A DNA stretch of 64,000 bases, taken from contig OY821745.1 in the NCBI GenBank assembly GCA_963682055.1, forward strand, positions 14,143,501-14,207,500, in the 5' to 3' direction. The stretch is from Primula veris (taxonomy: Eukaryota; Streptophyta; Magnoliopsida; Ericales; Primulaceae). Under the pieces are notes generated by a model, which was not told the DNA's origin, did not search any database, and saw nothing but the letters and a program-made list of their open reading frames with translations. Below are positions 44,913 to 54,863 of the stretch, one piece after another. Position numbers and translations under genes: made by a program. Within the stretch, counting starts at the first letter, position 1. Each line of letters begins with the position of its first letter.

Positions 44913-45746
44913 ATGGCCTGGTGGGAAGGTATAGATGAAACTCGTGTTTTGGTCACCCCAAAATCAGAAAATTGCGAAGGAGAATTCTTATCTCTTCGCC
45001 ATCCAAAATCTGGAAACAAGACTTGCTACCTCTTAATCAACAGATCTCTTCAAGAGATTCACTGGTTTAAGCAACCGTATGGATCTTGGTTTGTGGGCGA
45101 TTACGTGTGCGAAGATGGTAGCTTGTATGTAGCTACACATATAGATCCTGTATTTATCTTTTTGCCTATTTTTGATGAAGCCCGTATGAAGAAGGGAAGT
45201 GATCCTGGGAAATTTAGGCAAGTAGATGAAATAATATTCATTAATGGTTATCCGGGATATCAAAAGGTACTTTCCATTGCTGAAATATCGATGGAAATTG
45301 TTTGTGATTGTAAAGAAATTGGATTTACCAAGTTTTTTAGGCTTAATGATTCGAAGGTTTTAGCTTGGTTGAATTGTAAGGTGAACCAATTGGAGAAGGC
45401 TTTACCTGATCTTGATAACAACTATGCTACTCGAGATCATAAAGAAATATTAACCGATGCTGTAGCTTTGCTGGGGGAGTATTTAAAGGATGAGCCGTGG
45501 TTGAAGCTTCTTTGTAGCTTCTTAAAGATAGATACGCAAGAAGTGGCTATATCGCACGGGTCTGAGATTTCGTCTACTGTAGCAGAAAATGATTTGCTCT
45601 CATTTAAACCTTTGCCCATGGAAACAAGTGGTGGTAGTGATAAGAAGGCTACCAAGAATGGAAGGCAAACCAAAAAGACTAAAGTAGAGGTTACAAATTC
45701 GAAAAGTATTAAAGATATGTTTTCGAGGGCATCAAGAAGGAAATGA
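44913..45746 (+). CDS. RNASEH2B: Ribonuclease H2 subunit B (277 aa)
   Basis: A single coding exon. RNase H2 is the heterotrimer that removes ribonucleotides from DNA and cuts RNA:DNA hybrids in the nucleus; B is a non-catalytic subunit holding A and C together. Residues ~1-95 fit the triple-barrel part (MAWWEGIDETRVLV, FLSLRHPKSG, WFVGDYVCEDGSLYVATHID, FLPIFDEARMK). The middle helical part (VLAWLNCKVNQLEKAL; LGEYLKDEPWLKLL) is the Ydr279-type helix-turn-helix region. The tail is basic and ends SKSIKDMFSRASRRK, the position and shape of the C-terminal PCNA-binding motif of human RNASEH2B, though the second aromatic is missing (Met-Phe for Phe-Phe). The start is the ATG in the family's M-WW context. 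Intact frame. Confidence 0.95.
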   Translation: MAWWEGIDETRVLVTPKSENCEGEFLSLRHPKSGNKTCYLLINRSLQEIHWFKQPYGSWFVGDYVCEDGSLYVATHIDPVFIFLPIFDEARMKKGSDPGKFRQVDEIIFINGYPGYQKVLSIAEISMEIVCDCKEIGFTKFFRLNDSKVLAWLNCKVNQLEKALPDLDNNYATRDHKEILTDAVALLGEYLKDEPWLKLLCSFLKIDTQEVAISHGSEISSTVAENDLLSFKPLPMETSGGSDKKATKNGRQTKKTKVEVTNSKSIKDMFSRASRRK

Positions 45747-45794
45747 AATTTGTCCACCTAAATTAGTTGGGGATATTATATTCCTAAAATTTTC

Positions 45795-45912
45795 AAGTAG
45801 AGGAAGGAGCTCGGTTGCTATTAATATTTCTTTGATTCTCATTAAAATGGTTTAAGTAGAGGAAGGAGCTCGGTTGCTATTAATATTTCTTTGATTCTCA
45901 TTAAAATGGTTT
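45795..45912. repeat. 59-bp perfect tandem duplication in the RNase H2B 3'UTR
   Basis: The unit beginning AAGTAGAGGAAGGAGCTCGG is present twice in direct succession (45795, 45854), essentially identical, so the duplication is recent. Confidence 0.95.
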
Positions 45913-46713
45913 TCTGTTTTTCATGGTGCCAAATAATGTTGGGCTTTATTCTAGTTGGTGTGGAGTGTGATTTATGAACTGTATTATTTTACTGCTAATG
46001 ATCAATGTGTTTGTTCTAAATGGAATTTTACAGCATTTTGGAGTTTTAATTCTGTATTTTGATTTTACTTCTGCTGTTACATCTACTATCTTGTGATGCA
46101 CCGGGGTTCTTATTTGACTCCCGACTTTTAAGAAATTAAGCCTTTTTTAGCTAATTTTGAGAAAAACTGGTGATTTTTAGCTAATTTTAATCCTTTTCAG
46201 TCACAAGCAAAAACCTTTCAGCTTTTAATTTGGCCAAGCAGATGTAGTAGAATCTGGAAAAGCAAAAAAACTGTGAGTTGTAACTAGACAGGAATAACAG
46301 TTTTGAGTTGGTACATACACTTCTGTGAGGTTATTAGTTTTGTTAGTAAACTATGACAGTCGATGTTTTCACCAGTTTTAAGCTTGTAACAATAGACACT
46401 CCTGCTAATGGTTTGCCCGTTTGGTACGAAGATAGTGCTTTTGGTTTTGCTTTCAAGTGTTTGGTTCAAATATATCTCCTCCTATGAATGAGAACAACTG
46501 TGTGTACGAGTTGGCGTGAAACACTTGGATCCACTTTTAATAAAACGAATAAAACGGATGTTGTCTGAGCAAGAAATTATACTGCTACTGCATTGAAATT
46601 AGAAATACGATGTGAACGAAGAGCTAGTAATTGTATAGTGTATATGTTTACCAATTATAATTGGAAATGTATAGTTACAAAAAATCGAATAAAAAGGCCT
46701 ACAAAAAATATAC

Positions 46714-46725
46714 TGTAATAACCTG

Positions 46726-46768
<43 letters not shown>

Positions 46769-46926
46769 AATAAATAAATGTCTTTAGTAGTAAACAAAAT
46801 GGATATATATGCAGGAATATTTTAGTAGTAATAAAAATAAGTGGGGTCCTTTATTTTTCGTCATCTATTGCAAACAGATATATATGAAAATATATATATA
46901 TATATAACACAGAGAAAGATAGATAC

Positions 46927-46966
<40 letters not shown>

Positions 46967-48934
46967 ACTTTTTAAACCCTGTTTTCTTTTGAATTGATTA
47001 TCCGTTTTTCAATCCGTGTTCTCCGTTACATAGCTATCGCAGAGGAGAGTATTTTGAGGTATATATTCAGTATTTTCTCTTCCCTTTTCGAGTCTGTTTT
47101 GAGCCTTTAAAAGGCTGTAATTATTCTATATTGTGGGCAGTTTTAACAAGTCCTTTTGTTGCATCGCTCGTGGGTTTGAGCTGAGTTTGGAGGCTAAGTA
47201 CGATGAGTTTAAGCCCTTTTTATTACCTGCCTATTGTAGCGTATCTGTCCAGAGCTTTTGAGCTTCGATTAAGGTACCATTTTGGTACTTAAAGGGGAGT
47301 CTATTATGTTGTATTATCACAGGAATCGGGTTCCTGTTTCTTTTCTTTTTTCTGGTTTTTACCAAGCTGTTTTGTTTATTGTTTCGATCGGGTTCCTGTT
47401 TTGGTAAAAACAGGAACAAACAGACCCATAGACATTTATATATTGTCTTTAGTTTTGTTCCTAGAAGCTTACAACGTTCTAGGAATAAGCTGGACTTCTT
47501 CAAGTGTCCAACCAAATGTAGTCAAGCTTGTAAGTAAATAAAATGAACTCAGAAGCTGCAATCAAACAAGCTTTTTTTTTTTTTTGGTTTTGAGGTAAGC
47601 TTTACTGGTTCGTTTGGTCCTAGGTCTTAAGTATGTGATGTATTGTTAGTAAGTTAAGTGGTAACTTAGTGAATCCTTATAGTTTTTGCTTATTTCTACT
47701 GTATATAGAAAGAGTTAACTGAGCTCGGAAAAAGGCGTCCAACTTAAAGTACCATTTCAGAACAAAAAGGGCAAGTTTTATTCGTTATGATGGCAAGAAT
47801 ATATTTCTTGTTTTGTTATGTTATTCGTTCAAATGCGGAGTATATTGAGTTAACTATTTGCAGTATTGTACTTGTAGATATTTGGTGGTAAAACAGGTTG
47901 GGTACATGTTTTATTGAGGTACTGTTACGGGATGGAGAAAAATGGCGGGTTTTACTCGTGATGGAGGACATGAATTTGTTCATGTATTTCTTATTTTTTT
48001 TCTGGCCAGAGACTTGTTCTGGTGTAGTTCATAGTAGTAGAATTATTGCAAGAACTGGAGTTCATTTCTTTAATACATTATCAGAGTATACGACAATTAT
48101 TCAAATGATGTTTATGCTAGTGATATTGTGATTTCAGTAGCCTGATATTGCAAATATTGATGTTTATCATATAATTAATGAATAAAGTGGAATAATGAGA
48201 CTAGATAATCGAGGAGAGCTTTGGTGTTGTCGCGAGTCATTTGTTGTCGTCGGTCTTTTATATTTCTTTTAGGGTTCACGTGCCAAAGGGGGTTCCGGTG
48301 GGCCTGGTGTTCACGGAAATACGGCAATAGCCGGCGTATGGTTTCATGAGGAGTTGACTCCATACGTGGATCTGAGGAGTGATCCGGCACTTTATTTGTG
48401 AATCCGACTTTATACACATTTGAGTCGTTTATCGAGTCACGCCACTTGGCGTAAGTAGTTGTAGTAGAGGAGGTTAGCGGAGGAGAAATAAACAGACAAA
48501 ATACATATATAAATAACTAAATATATATGCATTGCATGATTTATTTATTTTTATTTTGTTGACGTATATATATATAATGAATAGTTGACTCACTCTTTTT
48601 CTTCGTTTTCTCGTCTTTGTTTATTTTATTATTCTAGGTGGAGGTTCGGATGTACAGAGTTCCAGGACAGGTTAAGCTGTTGAGCGGGGCTGTGAGCGGG
48701 CTAGATTTTGGGTTGTGCGGGTAGCCTAGACACTCAGAGCCTATTTAGTTTGGTGTAATACTTTGTAAATGATGTACATTAGGAGTAGTTGTGTAGAAAA
48801 CGTACTTGTAATATAATATTTTTTGTGTAATATAAGTCAGAGAAGTGTGCTTAGAAAGTTGTATTTTCTCCTAGTGTGTTTTCTTTAGTTTTCAAATTCA
48901 TGTCTCGGGTTTTATTGAAATCTGGGGTGTGACA
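46714..48934. mobile_element. Very long (2.2 kb) solo LTR with perfect 5-bp target duplication
   Basis: Starts TGTAATAACCTGAGTTTATA and ends ATCTGGGGTGTGACA; TATAC flanks it at 46709-46713 and 48935-48939. Termini match the style of the 15502-17392 element (TGTAACATCC...GGGCGTGACA), and both have a TCTAGGT/TTCAGGT plus GGTT-AG stretch in the 3' third, so they look like one family. It contains two (TA)n tracts (about 46731-46765 and 46930-46963). Short ORFs inside have no protein-like character. Confidence 0.85.
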
Positions 48935-48939
48935 TATAC

Positions 48940-49740
48940 AAACATATGGGAAGCCGGAATCTTATCGATACCAAGTAAATAACATACGAAGTTCCACTTT
49001 TTTCAATTGCACCAACATATTTGGTAAAAGAAATTGTAAAATATTCAAACAACTACATTTTCAACTATACTAAAAAAGAAGAAAATGTTATAAAATTGTG
49101 ATTTCATTTTTCCTCTTTTGACAAAGTCATTAGTAGTCATGATAAAATTTAAACGCGAAGTACTGGCACAAGTTCTAAAAATCGAAGAATTTCCTTAATC
49201 GGAAAAAGATTAAATGAGGTATTTAGCATAATACACTAGCAATTGTATACCAATTCAATTAGTTTCCGATTAGCTTCATTAACAGCCGTTTCCCAATAAC
49301 CAAAACAAACAAAAAAGCAAATAAACCTTTTTTGCAAACAAATTAAATCACTTAGTCTTTCATGTATATTTTTTTAAGATAATCATCCTTAATAGCATTT
49401 AAATCGATCTATCTTATTAATTTAAAGAGTTAGTAAATAATCGATTTTAATTCACAAGGGATTCTACTATAGAAAAACAAAAGTTACTTACTAAAAAAAA
49501 GTTACAAAAAATAATAAACAAAATTACATAAGTGTGACCAACTTGATTTCACTACCCAAAAAACAAAGGTCGACGGTTTTTTAAATAAGTCTAGCGGTTG
49601 ATAATGGTGTGAAACGGTTCTACTTACGTGTAACTGACATTACAACTGTTTTATTAACATATATGTAACGGTACTTTATCAATTATAATGAAAATTTGTC
49701 ATCTTTTTGTAATTTATAATAGTACTAATATGTAGAGAAA
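48940..49740. other. AT-rich intergenic gap
   Basis: I see no gene or recognisable element here. Confidence 0.4.
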
Positions 49741-50540
49741 TAGAGGTGTATACGGTCCGGATTTTAACGGATTAACCTCGATCCTAATCCAATCCATTAA
49801 GAATGGATTTTTTGAATCCGAACCAAACCACTCATACTTCCAATCCAAACCAGACCAAACCAACGAATCGGTTTTGTTTGGTGCGGATTCAACACATTGA
49901 ATCGGATTCGGATTTATGAAACGAGTTACCACAACATAATAAAAAAAAACGTAAACGAAAGGAAAATACAATACTAACCCCATACAAATGTCAACAAAAC
50001 TTAAAAACCAATAATCATTAGAAGAAAAAAGATGTAATCAAATAAATTGATGTGTAATTTTGAGAACTATCAAACAAAAGTAATTGATTGTAGCAATAAT
50101 GAAGATTAAAAAAATAAAACAAACTCTTTGTTGCACAAAAAATAAATATTAATAGTGCGTAAATAAATTTCCGACGATTTAATAGCGGTCAAAAACATCT
50201 TTGCCTCCAAATTGCACCAACACACATTCAAATTATCAAAACCAACACACACTAGGGTTTTTATGTATGGTATGTTACATTTAGTTTTTTTTTTTTTGCA
50301 CCGGATTTAGTATAGATTTAAACGGACTAATGGATTAAATTTGATATGGATTGAACGGATTGAATTGGATTGGTTTGTTTTGGTTTGGATTACCATTTTA
50401 GAATCCTAAACCAATCTATTAAGAACGAATTGATTTTTTTTTAATTGTAAACTAAATCGTTTGATGAAAAATCCGAACCAATCGAAACCAAATCAACGGA
50501 TTGGTTCGTTACGAAGTGACGGATTTTATCAATACCCCCA
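49741..50540. mobile_element. Non-autonomous hAT-like element (800 bp)
   Basis: Ends TAGAGGTGTATACGG and TCAATACCCCCA are imperfect inverted repeats of the hAT type; flanks TAGAGAAA and GATAGAAA match at six of eight positions. Subterminal parts are dense in GGATT / AATCC motifs in both orientations. Size and organisation parallel the element at 17713-20057. Confidence 0.6.
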
Positions 50541-50718
50541 GATAGAAAAAGGTTCACAAACAAAAGTTACAAAAACAATTGTATTAGTAAGCAAATAGGA
50601 AAAGGAAAAGGAAAAAGAAAGAAAAACAAAAAACGAGAAAGCCAAATAAAAGAGGGTAAAAACACCTCCAGAAAACGGTCGAACTACATAACACAGAGAT
50701 ACATATATTTATATTTAC

Positions 50719-50744
<26 letters not shown>

Positions 50745-50760
<16 letters not shown>

Positions 50761-50866
50761 CGCTCCGGAGATTGTATTGTTATCTCTCTCCGATCCTATA
50801 AATCAATTTCTCATAATTCCAAAATTTGAATCTCAATTATTATTTATTCTTCATAGCCTTAATCAG
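50745..50866 (+). promoter_or_regulatory. Candidate 5'UTR exon of the 290-aa protein gene
   Basis: After a (TA)n(GA)n microsatellite (50719-50760) comes an ATG-free leader that ends in a donor, AATCAG^GTAATA. The coding exon on this strand begins after an acceptor at 54840. This suggests a 4-kb 5'UTR intron, as in the RNase H2B gene. Confidence 0.45.
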
Positions 50867-51119
50867 GTAATAATGTCTCATCTATATCTTTATATTTATA
50901 TTCAATTGAATTATTACAGGAAAATCTTGGGTAGGTTTTAGTATTAGAATTACCACAATATTGTTTATTATAATTTGTAATGATGATGGTGTGTAAATAG
51001 TTGACTTAGGGTTGGTTCATAATCATCATGTTTACGCTTGATTTGTTTAATTGCTTAATATTTGATTTTGACCAATGATGTGAGCTTTGTTTTCATTTAA
51101 TTGAATTTCTTTTTGTTAT

Positions 51120-52080
51120 TTGGTTAGACATTGGTTTTTTCAAAATTCTATTTCCTCTAGTTTTTATAGATACAAATTGTTACTTACACATAATCTGTTT
51201 AGTCAGTAGGTTTCAATATTAGAATCAAATCAGTCTTGTTTATTATAATAATGATGGTGTCTAAATAGTTGACTTAGGGCTGGTTCATAATTAACATGTA
51301 ACTCATGTTCATGCTTATTTTGTTTAATTGCCATTTTTATTTTATTTTGAATGTAAGGTACTAGGATGTTAAAAATATAGATAGTTAGACATGATCTTTG
51401 TTTTCATTTAATTGAATTGCTTTTGGTTATTTGGTTAGACATTGGTATTTTCAAATGTTCTTTCCTCTGTTTTTTATAGATACAAATTGTTACTCACACA
51501 TAATCTTTAGTCATTGGGGCGTGTTTGGCTGCAGTGGATAAAGATCTTATCTTTCTTCTTTGTTTTTCTTATTGACTTGCCTTTCGTATTTTTGGGTCGA
51601 TGTATTTTCGATAGATATTTAACTTGTATAACTACATATTAAATCTCGACAACCCTCGTTTGAAGTAACTAAGATGGTGTCTAAATAGTTTACTTAGGGC
51701 TCATAATCATCATGTTCATGCTTATTTTGTTTAATTGACCAATATTTGATTTTGCTTGTAAGGTACTAGGATGTTACCATTATAGATAGTTAGATGTGGT
51801 TTTTGTTTTCATTTAATTGAACTGCTTTTGGTTATTTGGTTAGACATTGGTTTCTGAAAATGCTGTTTCCTTTGTTTTCTATAGATACAAATTGTTACTT
51901 ACACATAATCTTTATATTGATTAGGGCTTGTTGGTTGCAGTTGATACAGATCTTATCTTTTTTATTTGTTTTTCCCTTTTGACTTGCCTTTTGTTAGTCA
52001 TTGGTTTTTTCAAATGTTATTTCCTCTATTTTTCAAAGATACAAATTGTTACATACACACAATCTTTATAGGCATTAAGG
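51120..52080. repeat. Four diverged repeat modules in the 5'UTR intron
   Basis: The core TTAGACATTGGTTTTTTCAAA, then TTTCCTCT-TTTTTATAGATA and CAAATTGTTACTTACACATA, recurs near 51125, 51432, 51839 and 51994, in several cases with a companion block (GACTTGCCTTTCGTATTT-TGGGTCGATG). Confidence 0.8.
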
Positions 52081-52936
52081 CTTGTTTGCTTGTAGTTGAA
52101 AAGATCTTATCTTTTTTCTTTGTTTTTCTTATTGACTTGCCTTTCGTATTTATGGGTCGATGTAGTTAGATAGATATTTAACTTGTACATATTAAATCGC
52201 GAGACCCCTCGTTTGAAGTAATTATAGTTCTCTGTGCAATTAATTATTTAACTTTGCTGCTGATTAAACTTGAAATTGTTTGTGCTCTGTAGTTCGATAG
52301 ATATCTAACTTGTTTTGTCATCAGTTAAGTATTTTTACCATGATTCTATGACACTGCTTATTGTAAATAGTAGGTTACAATCATTCAATACGTAAGAAGT
52401 GGTCAACGTGGCGGTTTTTGGGTCTGACACTGTAGTTTTAAATGGGGGCATTTCTATTTAATGATGTTTTTTCCAGTATTGGTGATGGGAAGATAAATTA
52501 GATCTTTGTTTCTTATCTGTCACCGTTTCTATTGACTCGAATCAATTTTTAGTTCGGGTGATCAGCATTGAGCATTTTGGTTTTAAATTCCTGCTTAGTT
52601 TGTTAATTGAGTTGATGTTGGAGTTTTACAATAGCGATCGACGTAGACAAGCTCTTTGGTTCCTTTTGGATTCTGGAATTCAAAATCTATATGGATTTTG
52701 TATTGATTGTGAGGCCATCTTGCGCGTCTTGCAAGACTGAAATTCTTATGGTTTCAATATATTCATGGTGTGATTTGAGGTTCGGAGGTTGGCTGTTGTG
52801 TTGTGGTTACCTTAAATAGCTTATTGGTTACGAGGGCAATTGTTTTGTTTTGTTGACTTGCTATTGCGATCAGACATTGTGTTTCATTGCTGTTAATTTT
52901 TTTAACTGGGTTATATTATTTAAGGTTCTATATTAG

Positions 52937-53288
52937 TGATCCAGGAGGATACCCCTTAGTTAAATTAGTATTAGGATTAGGATTAGGATTAGACAAAGTA
53001 ATACTCCTTGTTGAATTAGGAGTAGTTTTGGTTATAATCCTAATATGAATAAGATTAGTTATTTTCCTATAAATAACCTCAGGCTTTCCCTGAGTTAGAT
53101 AGCAATTAAAAAGCTATCAGGTTAGACTTTAAGTATTTAAGGTTGATTAAAGTTTAGCAGTTAGAGATTGTAACGGTTCGTTGATTTTTAATCAAAGTTG
53201 CAGGTTCGCCAAATTTCTTTTCCTTTATATTCTTTCTGTTTTGGGTGTTTTTATTCTAACGTAACAAGCAGAGCTCTAGACCTGATCA
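52937..53288 (+). mobile_element. Copia-type LTR (352 bp)
   Basis: Starts TGATCCAGGAGG and ends CTAGACCTGATCA (inverted TGATC/GATCA). TATA box CCTATAAATAACC near 53070. Two bases after the end is TGGTATCAGA, the classic initiator-Met tRNA primer-binding site, so this is a 5' LTR on plus. The body of the element is gone. Confidence 0.85.
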
Positions 53289-53290
53289 AG

Positions 53291-53300
53291 TGGTATCAGA
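53291..53300 (+). promoter_or_regulatory. Primer-binding site of the copia element
   Basis: TGGTATCAGA, complementary to the 3' end of initiator tRNA-Met, two bases past the LTR. Confidence 0.85.
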
Positions 53301-53392
53301 TTTAAGTTTCGATCTTCGGGTTGTGTAGTGTATGGTCTGTACGCGCAAATTAGTTGTGCAATCTGGGGCAAAACTTTCAAGTCTCGTTAAAC

Positions 53393-53570
53393 TTTAAGGT
53401 TGATTAAAGTTTAGCAGTTGGAGATTGTAACGGTCATTTGATTATTAATCAAAGTTGCAGTTTCGCCAATTACTTTTCTCTTTATATTCTCCTTATATTA
53501 TTCTGTTTTGAGTGTGTTTTATCTAACGAAACAAGTGGAGCTCTTACACCTGATCAAATGATAACAGGAA
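53393..53570 (+). mobile_element. Second, 5'-truncated copy of the LTR end
   Basis: AAGGTTGATTAAAGTTTAGC through CACCTGATCA repeats the last ~150 bases of the LTR at 53140-53288, followed by a degenerate primer-binding site (ATGATAACAGG). It is a tandem remnant from unequal recombination or a second insertion. Confidence 0.75.
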
Positions 53571-54863
53571 ACAAACTTTTCAACTTCCATTTGGGTTCAG
53601 TGGTTTGAAATCCGCAAGGATTTTCTGAGTGTGAGAATGCAATTTTGCTATATCGAAGTCTTGGGGCAATAGCAGGAATAGAATTCAATCAGTGTTGTCA
53701 TGGACTAATCACATATGATGATATGAAATATACACATGTATTGAAAACTGAAAAGTCCACAGTTACCAAACAAGCTTAAGTTATATCACGGACAAATTGA
53801 TATGAAATAAATGGATTTGCCCATAAGATGTGCATGTTTTGTAGGTCAATAGCCCTTGCAAACTAATATTTCATGAGTTATGCATCTATAATACACCTTA
53901 CATGTTTGGAAGTTAACATATATCATGATTTGAAGTCCACAAGCTGTATATTACTCAGCTTTCCACACATTAAAACCCTCTCTAGTCTCTACGATATATG
54001 GATACTAGGAACACTCTTTTTCTCTTCCTGAAGCTACCGTTTTTTATAAATTATAAATGTTATTTCTAAAGTTAGGTTGCAGTTCCACCTTAGATAGTTC
54101 AACAGTTCAGCCCTTCCGTTTATACGTTCCCAACACTGAACAAAAAAGTTAAACGAAAAAACAATAAGATAGTTATTAAGCAGGAAAGCGAATGGGAAGA
54201 GAAATAACTCGTAACTGTAGTTGTTTAGAAAGGGGTGAATCAATCTTTTTGATGAAGTAAATTTTTAAAACTGAAACATTAGAAATTTCCTTTTGTTTCT
54301 TCCCCTCACCTCATTTCATAAAATATCCAACCACAAAGTAGCTAACTTTCACTCCTCGTCCCAAAACCTCAATCTAAACATTCTGCCAGGGTTCATTTCT
54401 TGAAAATCTCAGAAAACCAGACATTTTGATACAGCAGGATTTAGATAAACGGCTAACAGCATTAGGTGGATGGATATGGATAAGGGTTTTTTATTTTTTT
54501 TAGGCGACTAATAAACTCTTCAGCGTAGTTCTAGGAACATGAAATTTGACATTACTGTTCTCTAAAACTTTGTTTACCACAACATTTTTGGCGTTCCTTT
54601 GGTGAAATGGTAAATAATCATGTTGTTTTACAAACTAATACATTGTTATTCTTTTCACTTTCATTCAGAAGGGCATATTAGTCGTTCTTATAGCTTCTTT
54701 CGGAATTCTTTTATTTTCCTGGTCGGATCACATGTCATTATCACTGTGAAATCAGTCTACTTAACATGCACATGATTTGCATTATCGTTATTTGGGTTCT
54801 TTTGATTGGTCTCTAATTGTATCTTTAACTTAAACTGCAGATCAAGAAACTGAGTTCCTTCGA

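Noticed and set aside
44740..44934. 64-codon frame overlapping the RNase H2B start
   Set aside because: Composition is not protein-like and it overlaps the strongly supported M-WW start; at most an upstream ORF in the leader.
47231..48417. Open frames inside the 2.2-kb element (minus 47515-47231, plus 47898-48131, minus 48417-48175)
   Set aside because: No family resemblance; they lie wholly within a solo LTR with clear borders.
52965..52993. Telomere-like repeats (TTAGGA three times)
   Set aside because: Not the plant telomere unit TTTAGGG, too short, and inside a copia LTR.
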